From Acidobacteriaceae bacterium (GTDB lineage Bacteria; Acidobacteriota; Terriglobia; Terriglobales; Acidobacteriaceae), in assembly GCA_030838305.1 (NCBI GenBank), contig JAUTWY010000505.1, positions 1 through 12,822 on the forward strand: a DNA stretch of 12,822 bases, read 5' to 3'. This document shows, piece after piece, positions 1 to 7,118 of the stretch. Below the pieces are notes generated by a model, which saw nothing but the letters and a program-made list of their open reading frames with translations, was not told where the DNA came from and did not search any database. The translations under genes were made by a program, and so were the position numbers. Within the stretch, counting starts at the first letter, position 1; each line of letters begins with the position of its first letter.

Positions 1-690
1 AATGCATCCCATGTTGGCCATGATCGGCTCAGTGATCACCGCAGCCAGTTCGTGCCCGTGCTGTTTGAGAACTCTCTCCAGCACCGCCACATCGTTCCAG
101 GGGGCCAGCACCACATCGTCGAAGATAGAAAGCGGAATGCCCTCAGAGTCCGGAATGCGCGTCGGGTGATCTACCGGACCCAACTGCTCCGGCGAATGAC
201 CATGCGCGTTGAGCAGATACGGATCGTACCACCCGTGATAATGCCCTTCGAATTTCAGAAATTTACGGCGCCCGGTATGGGCACGCGCCAGCCGCAAAGC
301 CAGCATCGTCGCTTCGCTGCCTGTATTGGTGAAACGCACCACTTCAGCCGAGAGCACCATGCCGCGAAAACGTTCCGCCGCTTCCACCTCCGCCGAAGTC
401 GCGGCTGCAAAGTGTGATCCTCCCGCCATCGCTTCGGAAACAGTCTGAACCAAAGCGGGATGAGCGTGCCCCTGGATGAGCGCGCCGAACGACATCATAA
501 AGTCAATATATTCATTGCCATCAATATCCCAAACGCGCGATCCCTTGCCGCGCTCCAGCACGATCGGGCCGGTTGTATACACTGCCGCTCCCCGTGAAGG
601 CGAATTCACACCTTCCACCAGCGATTGCTGGGCCCGTTCAAACCATACTTGAGATCTCGTGCGAGTTCGCGTTTGGCGAATTAGCCCCAT
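1..690 (-). CDS. Class-III PLP-dependent aminotransferase, GSA-aminomutase-like (3' end outside window)
   Basis: Only the first 230 codons are present and the frame runs open off the left edge. The visible part matches fold-type I, class-III aminotransferases of the glutamate-1-semialdehyde aminomutase branch: a VNSPSRG segment near residues 28-34, WDIDGNEYIDF (54-64), QGHAHP (73-78), the PLP-phosphate-binding NTGSEA (122-127), GHYHGWYD (149-156, cofactor-stacking region) and TEPIMANMG (220-228). The catalytic lysine lies beyond the window, so activity cannot be judged. The HGWYD form and altered N-terminal residues argue against true HemL; related enzymes act on beta-amino acids or other amino/keto compounds. 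The ATG at 690 was chosen; a TTG at 720, overlapping the stop of the upstream dehydrogenase, is an in-frame alternative. No strong ribosome-binding site is visible. It lies 26 bases after that dehydrogenase and is probably co-transcribed with it. Family assignment is secure; the substrate is unknown. Confidence 0.88.
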   Translation of the reverse strand, partial: MGLIRQTRTRTRSQVWFERAQQSLVEGVNSPSRGAAVYTTGPIVLERGKGSRVWDIDGNEYIDFMMSFGALIQGHAHPALVQTVSEAMAGGSHFAAATSAEVEAAERFRGMVLSAEVVRFTNTGSEATMLALRLARAHTGRRKFLKFEGHYHGWYDPYLLNAHGHSPEQLGPVDHPTRIPDSEGIPLSIFDDVVLAPWNDVAVLERVLKQHGHELAAVITEPIMANMGCI

Positions 691-716
691 AGGTAGTGAA
701 CTTCGATTGCTTTCGT

Positions 717-1478
717 TCAATCCGCCAGCCCGCCGCCATCCACCACCAGCGCCGCTCCCGTCATAAAAGACGAATCATCGGAAGCCAGAAACAACGCCGC
801 CTTTGCGATCTCGTCCGTCGTCCCGATTCTTCCCAAAGGACGATTCGCGCATCCCGCCAGATAATCCTCCCACTTCAAACCGCGCATTCTCGCATCTTCC
901 GGAAGCATGGGCGTATCGACATCTCCCGGGCAGATGCAGTTCACGCGAATGCCCTGCCGTCCGTGATCGATGGCCATCGCCTTGGTCAACAACACCACGC
1001 CGCCTTTCGATGCGCAATAGGCAACCGCTGAGTCGCCGCCCGCAATTCCCCATCCTGAACTATTGTTGATGATCACGCCCCCGCGCCGTTCAAGCATGCC
1101 CGGCAAAGCCGCCTTCGACATCAGAAATGTTCCCTTCAGATTGATGTCCATCTGCAAGTCCCACTCTTCCTCTGTGCAATCGAGAATGGTGTGCGGATAA
1201 AAAACGCCAGCGTTGTTGAACAGGATGTCGAGGCCATCAAAGGCTCGCAAGGTCTCGGCCACCGCATGCCGGCATTCCTCCGCCTTGCGCACATCGGTGC
1301 GGACGAAGATAGCTTTACCGCCCCGGTTCACAATTCTCTCCGCAACGGCATGCCCGCGATCCTCGTTGCGGCCAGTGATCGCAACCTTCGCGCCTTCCTC
1401 GGCAAAGAGCACGGCCGTAGCCTCCCCAATGCCCGACGTTCCACCTGTGATCAGAGCGATCTTGTTTTTCAGCCGCAT
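717..1478 (-). CDS. Short-chain dehydrogenase/reductase (SDR), classical type, probably NADP(H)-preferring
   Basis: A 253-residue classical SDR, the normal length for the family. It shows the Rossmann motif TGGTSGIG (11-18), NNAG (88-91), and the catalytic triad Ser141, Tyr154 and Lys158 in the context SGWG...AYCASKG, with Ser 13 residues before Tyr as expected. The C-terminal VVDGGG motif is at 245-250. After strand beta-2 the sequence reads ITGRN, with Arg37 rather than an acidic residue, which usually favours NADP(H); this is inference. The ATG at 1478 gives the canonical MRLKNKIALITGG beginning, 4 bases after the TAA of the preceding SDR, with a weak AGG upstream. The frame extends to 1511, but that start would lie inside the upstream gene. 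Probable role: oxidation of an alcohol or reduction of a ketone in the cytosol. It is a tandem paralogue of the gene at 1483-2250. The substrate is not identifiable; names such as glucose 1-dehydrogenase would be over-annotation. Confidence 0.93.
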   Translation of the reverse strand: MRLKNKIALITGGTSGIGEATAVLFAEEGAKVAITGRNEDRGHAVAERIVNRGGKAIFVRTDVRKAEECRHAVAETLRAFDGLDILFNNAGVFYPHTILDCTEEEWDLQMDINLKGTFLMSKAALPGMLERRGGVIINNSSGWGIAGGDSAVAYCASKGGVVLLTKAMAIDHGRQGIRVNCICPGDVDTPMLPEDARMRGLKWEDYLAGCANRPLGRIGTTDEIAKAALFLASDDSSFMTGAALVVDGGGLAD

Positions 1479-1482
1479 CGTT

Positions 1483-2250
1483 TTAACCTGACCCCGCCAG
1501 CCCACCGCCATCCACCACCAACGCCGTCCCCGTCACAAACGATGCCGCATCACTCGCCAGGTATAGCGCAGCCCGCGCAATCTCTTCCGGCTTGCCCATG
1601 CGGCCGAGCGGACGGTTGGCCGATTCACTCAGAAACCGATCTTCGGTCTCGTCCAACTGCCGCGCCTCATTTCGTAACATCGCCGTATCTGTATCGCCCG
1701 GGCAGATGCAGTTTACGCGAATGTTCTGCCGCCCGTGATCAATGGCCATGGCTTTGGTCATCAGCACCACCGCTCCTTTCGAAGCGCAATAGGCCGCGGC
1801 CCGCGCTCCTCCCGCCAACCCCCAGCCGGACGCCGTGTTGATAATCGATCCGCCTTTCGCCGCCACCATGATCGGAATGATTTCGCGGCACATAAAGAAG
1901 ATGGATTTTACATTGACCGCCATCACCGCGTCCCAATCTTCCTCGCTGATCTCGACCGCCGATGCACGCCGGATGATTCCTGCATTATTGAACAGAACAT
2001 CAATGCCACCAAGTTCCTTGACGGTCCGCTCAACTACGCGTCTGCAGTCGCCAGCGCAAGCCACATCGGCGCGTGCGAAAATTGCGCGCCCACCCGCTCC
2101 GGAGATTTCCCGCACCACCTCCTGACCTGCTCCCTCATTCAAATCGACAATACTCACCGCCGCGCCCTCGCGCGCAAGGAGCAATGCCGTGGCCCGTCCA
2201 ATCCCCCCAGCGCCTCCCGTGATCAGAGCCGTCTTTCCGCTAACTTGCAT
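1483..2250 (-). CDS. Short-chain dehydrogenase/reductase (SDR), classical type, probably NAD(H)-preferring
   Basis: A 255-residue classical SDR that aligns without gaps to the downstream SDR through residue 252 (141 of 253 positions identical in a hand count). Motifs: TGGAGGIG (11-18), NNAG (88-91), catalytic Ser141, Tyr154 and Lys158, and VVDGGG (245-250). The residue closing beta-2 is Asp36 (IVDLN), the usual mark of NAD(H) preference, whereas the partner SDR has an Arg nearby. I chose the ATG at 2250 because it places the Rossmann motif at the canonical distance and leaves a GAGGG-containing leader (2264-2268). The open frame continues to 2400 but would then overlap the kinase gene with unrelated residues. 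Together with the other SDR and the class-III aminotransferase it suggests a hydroxyl-to-carbonyl-to-amine route or its reverse. That pathway is inference only. Confidence 0.93.
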   Translation of the reverse strand: MQVSGKTALITGGAGGIGRATALLLAREGAAVSIVDLNEGAGQEVVREISGAGGRAIFARADVACAGDCRRVVERTVKELGGIDVLFNNAGIIRRASAVEISEEDWDAVMAVNVKSIFFMCREIIPIMVAAKGGSIINTASGWGLAGGARAAAYCASKGAVVLMTKAMAIDHGRQNIRVNCICPGDTDTAMLRNEARQLDETEDRFLSESANRPLGRMGKPEEIARAALYLASDAASFVTGTALVVDGGGLAGSG

Positions 2251-2341
2251 TGCAGCGATCTTTCCCTCTCGGTCTTCCCCTGGATGATCTCGTCGCCGAC
2301 TGACGGCAAATCCGTTCACAACATTAGCACCCAAGACGCGC
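2251..2341. other. Longest intergenic spacer (91 bases) between kinase and SDR genes
   Basis: This is the only spacer above 30 bases in the window. It separates the transporter/two-component block from the metabolic genes. Reading the minus strand I see no convincing -35/-10 pair, no sigma-54 TGGCAC-N5-TTGC site and no hairpin followed by a T-run. Near its gene-proximal end is a purine-rich GAGAGGGAAAG stretch that probably serves as the ribosome-binding region of the SDR at 1483-2250. It could hold a weak internal promoter, but the sequence does not show one. Confidence 0.5.
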
Positions 2342-3781
2342 TTACAGCCCAGCTTGGCTCCGCGGCAGCATAACTCTCGCCCGGCAGCCTCTCTTGTCAC
2401 GCTGATTCAAAAGCTCAATCGAGCCTCCGTGAGCTTCCGCAATCTGTCGACAGAGTACAAGACCGATGCCGCTGCCCGCAGGCTTCGTTGTGTAGAAAGG
2501 GACGAACGCGTTGCTGGGATTCAGAAATCCGGGCCCATTGTCATCGACGGTGAGCACCAGTTCCTTCTCAGTCAGGTCCCAATGCAACACGACCTGAGGG
2601 TCCCCCCACGAAGAAGGCGCATTCGTCGCTTCCTGACTTCCGTTTTCAGAGTGCCGTGGTTCCAACGCGGCTTCCACTGCATTGCGCGCGAGATTGATGA
2701 GCATCTGCTCAAACTGATCAGGATCAATCATTAACTGCACATCAGGACCCGGAGCCACCTGCACCCGCAATCTGGTCTCGAGGCCGGCAACACGTTCGAC
2801 AATCGGAGCGAGCGCAGTTTTGCGGCAAACGGGTGGGGGCATCTGGGCAAGTTGACGGTAAGCTTGCAAAAAACGATTAAGCGAATCGGCCCGCGCTCCA
2901 ATAATGGTTAGCCCGCGTTGAAAATCTTGCCGGGCATTCGCATCCGTAACAGTCTCAGCGACCTGTGCATTCAGAGTGCCGGCAATCGACTTGATGGGCG
3001 TCAGCGAATTGTTGAGTTCGTGGCCAAGCACGCGAATCAAACGCTGCCAGGCCCCGCGTTCTTCTTCCCGAAGAGCGCGGCTCACGTCCGACAAAACCAC
3101 CAAAGTGTGTGGCACGCCCTTTTGCCGAAATGAACTTCTGCGCACCAGCCAGCGCGCATTTGGATCGTGGAAGCGCAGAGGAACCAGAGTACCGCTCTCT
3201 ACCGATAAGCACTTGTCCAGCCCGATCTCCTTCGCAGTTCGCCCCAGCAGCCTCACGGCAGGCTTCTGTAGCAGCCGTTCCCCGGCCGAGTTCACCAAAC
3301 GGAGAACTTGATCCGGATCGAAGGTGAACAACGGCACTTCAATCTCTTCGACCACGCGGCGCAGTAGTGCCGTGGCTTCAATGGCGCGAATACGCTGGTC
3401 GGCGAGCAAGTCGGCCAGGGCATTCACCTCCAGAGACAATTCGCCCAGCGCATCATCGGTGGCCGCGCCGCGCGCTCGAAACGAATAGTCCTCTTCGCGC
3501 AAAGCTGCGATCACATTCGCCAGAGTCTGCAAGGGGCGCGTGGTTTGCTCCTGCAACGCCATCGCCAACAACCACCACACGAACAATTCTGCGAACGTCA
3601 GCGCGACCTTGGATTCGAGCGACCAGGCTTGCATCCATGTGAACACGCCGCTGACGAGCAGGCCGGGGAGTGCGACAAAGAGGGAGAAGAGACTGACCCG
3701 CCGTTCATACAACAGGCGAACCCGCTTGCGTGGAGCGTTCCGGAACGTTGGATTGGGTTTCCCTAAAGGGCTAGAGCCCAT
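2342..3781 (-). CDS. NtrY-like membrane sensor histidine kinase
   Basis: A 479-residue kinase. Two predicted membrane segments near residues 31-50 and 59-77 are separated by a very short external loop. A HAMP-like linker follows (about 78-130), then a PAS-like region (about 140-235). The phospho-acceptor box has His254 in the context LGHELNN, with the TPIKS that is typical of NtrY-type kinases. The ATPase domain shows the N-box with Asn363 and Asn367 (INLARN), the G1 box DDNGPGF (413-419) and the G2 box GSGIGL (436-441), so it looks catalytically complete. The ATG at 3781 overlaps the end of the response-regulator gene by 11 bases and is preceded by GGAAAAG, indicating translational coupling; the two proteins should be a cognate pair. 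With almost no periplasmic domain, the signal is probably sensed in the membrane or by the cytoplasmic PAS region. The ligand is unknown. Confidence 0.93.
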   Translation of the reverse strand: MGSSPLGKPNPTFRNAPRKRVRLLYERRVSLFSLFVALPGLLVSGVFTWMQAWSLESKVALTFAELFVWWLLAMALQEQTTRPLQTLANVIAALREEDYSFRARGAATDDALGELSLEVNALADLLADQRIRAIEATALLRRVVEEIEVPLFTFDPDQVLRLVNSAGERLLQKPAVRLLGRTAKEIGLDKCLSVESGTLVPLRFHDPNARWLVRRSSFRQKGVPHTLVVLSDVSRALREEERGAWQRLIRVLGHELNNSLTPIKSIAGTLNAQVAETVTDANARQDFQRGLTIIGARADSLNRFLQAYRQLAQMPPPVCRKTALAPIVERVAGLETRLRVQVAPGPDVQLMIDPDQFEQMLINLARNAVEAALEPRHSENGSQEATNAPSSWGDPQVVLHWDLTEKELVLTVDDNGPGFLNPSNAFVPFYTTKPAGSGIGLVLCRQIAEAHGGSIELLNQRDKRGCRARVMLPRSQAGL

Positions 3782-5174
3782 ACTTTTCCATCCGCCGGTA
3801 AAGAGCTCCTCGACTGAGCCCCAACACTTCAGCGGCCTGGCTGATATTACCCTGACAACGCTGTAGCGCCTTACGGATCAGAATCGCTTCCACGGATTCA
3901 AGGCTAAGTTCTTCCAGGTTCTGGCTCTGCGGCCGCAGCGAGTCCAATCCAAGGTCAGCGCGCTGAATCTCACTCCCGCGGCACATCAACACAGCGCGCT
4001 CAAGCGTATGTTCCAGTTCGCGGACATTTCCCGGCCACGCATATTTCATGAGCAACTGCAAAGCGGCAGCCTCGAATCCTTGAACTGGGCGCCGGTAGCG
4101 GGAGGCGTAGCGTGTGAGAAAGTGTACTGCCAGAACGGGGATGTCTTCCCGCCGCTCCCGCAATGCGGGCACATGGATTTCAACCGTATTCAGGCGGAAC
4201 AACAAATCCTCGCGAAACTGCCCGGAAGTGCACGCCGCTCGAAGGTCGGTGTTGGTAGCGGAGATCACGCGCACGTCGATCCGCCGCGGCCGCGACGATC
4301 CCACTCGCTCAACCTCCCCGGCCTCAAGCACGCGCAACAGCTTCGCCTGTTGAGGCAACGGCACGTTGCCAATCTCGTCCAGGAAAATAGTTCCACCGTC
4401 GGCCAGCTCGAATCGTCCGATGCGATCGGAGCGCGCATCGGTGAACGCGCCTTTCACGTGTCCGAAGAGTTCGCTTTCAAATAATCCCTCCGGCACAGCG
4501 CCGGTATTTACCGCGATCATCGGACGCGGCGCTCGGGCAGACAGAGCATGCAGCGTCTGCGCCACTACCTCCTTGCCAGTGCCATGCTCGCCTGTGACCA
4601 GAACATTCGCATCCGAGGGACCGACGCGGGTCATGGCGTCAAGCAGCGGTTGCATGGCAGGCGCCGTCGCAATGAATTGCGGCCGCCCTTCCGCCTGCAG
4701 GAGCCGATTCTGCGCTGCCAGGCGCTCCGCATCCCGCAGCGCACGGTGCAGCTCCACTTGCGTTCTCAGGACCGCCAGCAGCCGTTCATTTTCCCAAGGC
4801 TTCTGAATGAAGTCCCGTGCCCCGCGCCGCATGGCCTCCACTGCCAGATCGATATTCGCCCATGCCGTCATCACGATTACCGGCGTCGTGCTGTCCAGAG
4901 CAACAATCTCAGACAGCAGGTCGAGACCCTCCCGTCCGGAAGTTGTGTCGCGGGTGTAGTTCAGATCAATCAGCAGAGAATCGTAGGAGCCGGTGGCCAG
5001 CGCTTCCCGCACCAGTACCGGGGATCGCGCCGTCTCGACCTCGTAGCCCCGCGGACGCAGCAGCAGTTCGATAGCTTCGAGTACATGCTGCTGGTCATCG
5101 GCGGCCAGAATACGCGGACGGTCCTTGCTGCCCTTCGTCGCAATCGGGATCCCTTCCGCCCTGGCACTATGCAT
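3771..5174 (-). CDS. NtrC-family sigma-54-dependent response regulator
   Basis: A 467-residue, three-domain activator. The receiver domain (about 20-140) has the acidic pair Asp26/Asp27, phospho-acceptor Asp70, Thr103 and Lys125. The AAA+ domain (about 165-395) has Walker A GEHGTGKE (195-202), the sigma-54-contacting loop as GAFTDA (242-247) instead of GAFTGA, Walker B FLDEI (Asp266, Glu267) and FREDLLFRL with the putative Arg finger. A Fis-type helix-turn-helix ends the protein (about 441-465, NISQAAEVLG...ALYRRM). The loop after Asp70 is about five residues longer than in standard NtrC receivers. I chose the ATG at 5174, 6 bases after the outer-membrane-factor stop; a TTG at 5180 is possible. 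No strong Shine-Dalgarno is visible, so coupling to the upstream gene is likely. It should activate sigma-54 promoters on phosphorylation by the overlapping kinase gene; the targets probably include this transporter operon, by context only. Confidence 0.95.
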   Translation of the reverse strand: MHSARAEGIPIATKGSKDRPRILAADDQQHVLEAIELLLRPRGYEVETARSPVLVREALATGSYDSLLIDLNYTRDTTSGREGLDLLSEIVALDSTTPVIVMTAWANIDLAVEAMRRGARDFIQKPWENERLLAVLRTQVELHRALRDAERLAAQNRLLQAEGRPQFIATAPAMQPLLDAMTRVGPSDANVLVTGEHGTGKEVVAQTLHALSARAPRPMIAVNTGAVPEGLFESELFGHVKGAFTDARSDRIGRFELADGGTIFLDEIGNVPLPQQAKLLRVLEAGEVERVGSSRPRRIDVRVISATNTDLRAACTSGQFREDLLFRLNTVEIHVPALRERREDIPVLAVHFLTRYASRYRRPVQGFEAAALQLLMKYAWPGNVRELEHTLERAVLMCRGSEIQRADLGLDSLRPQSQNLEELSLESVEAILIRKALQRCQGNISQAAEVLGLSRGALYRRMEKYGL

Positions 5175-5180
5175 GCTCAA

Positions 5181-7118
5181 TTATGGACTCGCCGCGCCCA
5201 CCGTGCCATCCACCGCATCCTGAAGCTGGATGCCATTGTGTTCCAACGTCGTCCCTGTGGCGCGATCAAGTTCGACTTTGGCCTTCTCGTGGATGGTCAT
5301 CGCGCTCACCAGATCCAACGCAGCCAAAGAAAGATCACGCTGCGCAGTCAGCGTCTGATAACTCGATCCGGCTCCCAATTCCTGTTCCTTCCCGGTGATC
5401 TCAAATGTTCGTTGCGCCAAGTCCCGCGCCTTGCGGGCGGCTTCCACCCTCGCCCCGGTTTGTTGCAGCGCATATTGCGCGTTCCGAACCTCAATGCGGA
5501 CTTGTTTTTTCAATTGCTCTCGCCGCAGTTCCGCCTGCCGATACTCGAGCTCGGAGCGAAATTGATCGGCCTTCGCGACCCGGTTCCGGATGGGAAGATT
5601 CAGGTTCAAGCCGATATAGTAATCTGGGGATGAATTGTTGAACGTGTTTCCCAGCGCTCCCGCGAAATCAACCGGCACGTTTGAAGTGCATCCCTGACAG
5701 AGAGGATTCAGTGGCCCCGCCAGCCCTGATCCTCCGTAGAACCCTACCAGCGAGAGCGATGGCAGCAACGCATTGCGCGCCGCTTTCCGGCTGATCTGCC
5801 GGTTGACCAGGTCAACCTCGGTCTCAGCCAGCTCCGGGCGGTGCTGTAAGGCTTCCGCAATCAGATCCTGAATCGGTGAAACGATCTGGATTTGATCCGT
5901 CTTCATGCGGTCCGTTGGAATAACCGGCATCGCTTCCAGAAGCGGATCGGACAAATTCTTGGTCACCGCATTCTTCATGAGAGTTTCTTGCAGTTCCAGG
6001 CTCGTCCGCGCCACCGTCAGATCTTGATCGCGCTTTGAAACTTCAGCTTCGGCCCGCATTACATCGAGCTCAGGAATGCTCTCCAGTTGCAACTGTTTGC
6101 GCGCATTCTCCAGGGTCTGTCGAGCAAAGGCGGATGACTGTTCGTTGACTTGTGTCTGCTCGTAGGCGCTGACCAGGTCCCAATAAATATTCTCGATCTG
6201 CGTGACTGTGGCAATCACCTGATCTTTGAATGCGATATCGGAAATCTTTTTGTTGTTGCGCGCGATGCGAAGATAACGCAGGTTTGGCCCGAAGCCGAAG
6301 CCCGCCAACAATTCCTGCTGGATCGTAAAGCGAAACATCCCGCTGGTGGCTGGCGACAGAAAAAGAAAAGGGCTATTGGTTGACTGCCGGTTATTGTTGA
6401 ACTGGAAAGAAATATTCGTCCCGGTTGGAAACGCCTGCAGGTAGCCGAAGCTGAACTGACCAGTATTCAATTGCAGCGAAGGCACGCCGTAAATTTGCAG
6501 GTTGGCGAGTGGAGTGGTTTGATGTTCCGCTCCCACGGTGGCGGTAATCGCCGGATCATAGGATGCCACGGCAGTCCCAGCTCCCAGTGTGGACTGCACC
6601 AAACCGGAAGCGCCCGCCCCAGCGCCGCCCGCCCCGCTTGATGTGCCGCCGGCCCCGGCTCCCGGAGCCCCAGTGCCAAACCCTCCCACACCGCCCCCAG
6701 GCGTTCCCTGTACCACTCCCGTATTCACGCCGCGAAAGAATCCTCCGGCCTGGGTGCGCAGAATATCGGTGTCAGCGATCGGAAGGTTGTAGCGGGCGAT
6801 GGCCAAATCGAGATTGTTTTCCAGTGCCAGATCAATGGCGTCTTTCAACGAAAGATAAAGTTTGCCATCCCGAACCAGTTGCACCAGTCGCGTCGAGTTC
6901 GCAAGCTGAGGCTCTGGCACCGTGTCAGGTGAATACGCATCGAGTGGATTATGAGATTTTGGCATTTCAAACTGAAGCCGCGGCGCGGTGCTTGCGCTCT
7001 GCGTCTGGGACGGCGACGCAGGCGTCGCAGCCTGCCCCCAGCTGTTGCCGGCCAGCATCCCATACACACACAGAATGGCGATCCCCCGTTGCCACCAACC
7101 AGAACCCTGGAACCTCAC
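5181..7118 (-). CDS. TolC-family outer-membrane efflux factor
   Basis: A 645-residue outer-membrane channel of the TolC/OEP superfamily, longer than E. coli TolC (493 residues). An N-terminal signal peptide is plausible: a basic start, a hydrophobic core (about 11-24) and a cleavage site after Gly-Gln-Ala (28-30). There is no lipobox. Two OEP repeats follow (roughly 85-390 and 415-625), each with a long helical hairpin rich in Ala/Gln/Arg/Glu (about 290-390 and 510-625) and a beta-strand region. Oddities are a glycine-rich low-complexity stretch at 138-172 and a CQGC pair (474-477) in the strand region of the second repeat. I chose the GTG at 7118: it overlaps the ATPase stop as GTGA and has GGAGGT 9 bases upstream. 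An ATG at 7178 would add 20 residues before the signal peptide and is unlikely. It presumably forms the outer-membrane exit for the adjacent ABC/ADOP system. Confidence 0.92.
   Translation of the reverse strand: MRFQGSGWWQRGIAILCVYGMLAGNSWGQAATPASPSQTQSASTAPRLQFEMPKSHNPLDAYSPDTVPEPQLANSTRLVQLVRDGKLYLSLKDAIDLALENNLDLAIARYNLPIADTDILRTQAGGFFRGVNTGVVQGTPGGGVGGFGTGAPGAGAGGTSSGAGGAGAGASGLVQSTLGAGTAVASYDPAITATVGAEHQTTPLANLQIYGVPSLQLNTGQFSFGYLQAFPTGTNISFQFNNNRQSTNSPFLFLSPATSGMFRFTIQQELLAGFGFGPNLRYLRIARNNKKISDIAFKDQVIATVTQIENIYWDLVSAYEQTQVNEQSSAFARQTLENARKQLQLESIPELDVMRAEAEVSKRDQDLTVARTSLELQETLMKNAVTKNLSDPLLEAMPVIPTDRMKTDQIQIVSPIQDLIAEALQHRPELAETEVDLVNRQISRKAARNALLPSLSLVGFYGGSGLAGPLNPLCQGCTSNVPVDFAGALGNTFNNSSPDYYIGLNLNLPIRNRVAKADQFRSELEYRQAELRREQLKKQVRIEVRNAQYALQQTGARVEAARKARDLAQRTFEITGKEQELGAGSSYQTLTAQRDLSLAALDLVSAMTIHEKAKVELDRATGTTLEHNGIQLQDAVDGTVGAASP
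6603..6707 (-). other. Gly/Ala/Ser-rich low-complexity segment within the TolC-like gene
   Basis: Codons 138-172 of the outer-membrane factor encode about 35 residues made almost only of Gly, Ala, Ser, Thr and Pro (for example GTPGGGVGGFGTG and GAGGAGAGASG). The segment sits between the first helical stretch and the first predicted beta-strand region, where canonical TolC has a compact turn. It is probably a flexible loop, at the cell surface or in the periplasm depending on topology. The DNA is correspondingly C/G-rich and somewhat repetitive, which makes length variation by slippage plausible. Confidence 0.75.

Noticed and set aside
1..690. Naming the partial aminotransferase hemL
   Set aside because: It shares the GSA-aminomutase fold signatures, but the HGWYD segment and the SDR neighbours differ from genuine HemL, and the catalytic half is outside the window.
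2251..2400. 50-codon N-terminal extension of the upstream SDR
   Set aside because: It overlaps the kinase C-terminus, has no SDR similarity, and displaces the Rossmann motif from its usual position near residue 11.
5162..5176. Plus-strand TGGCAC-N5-ATGC resembling a sigma-54 promoter, at the start of the regulator gene
   Set aside because: One mismatch from the core consensus is expected roughly once by chance in both strands of a window this long, and it points antisense into the TolC-like gene with no gene to serve. No matching site precedes any minus-strand gene here.
4548..5633. Open plus-strand frame of 361 codons
   Set aside because: It runs antisense across the well-supported response regulator and TolC-like gene, lacks any recognised motif and shows shadow-frame composition.
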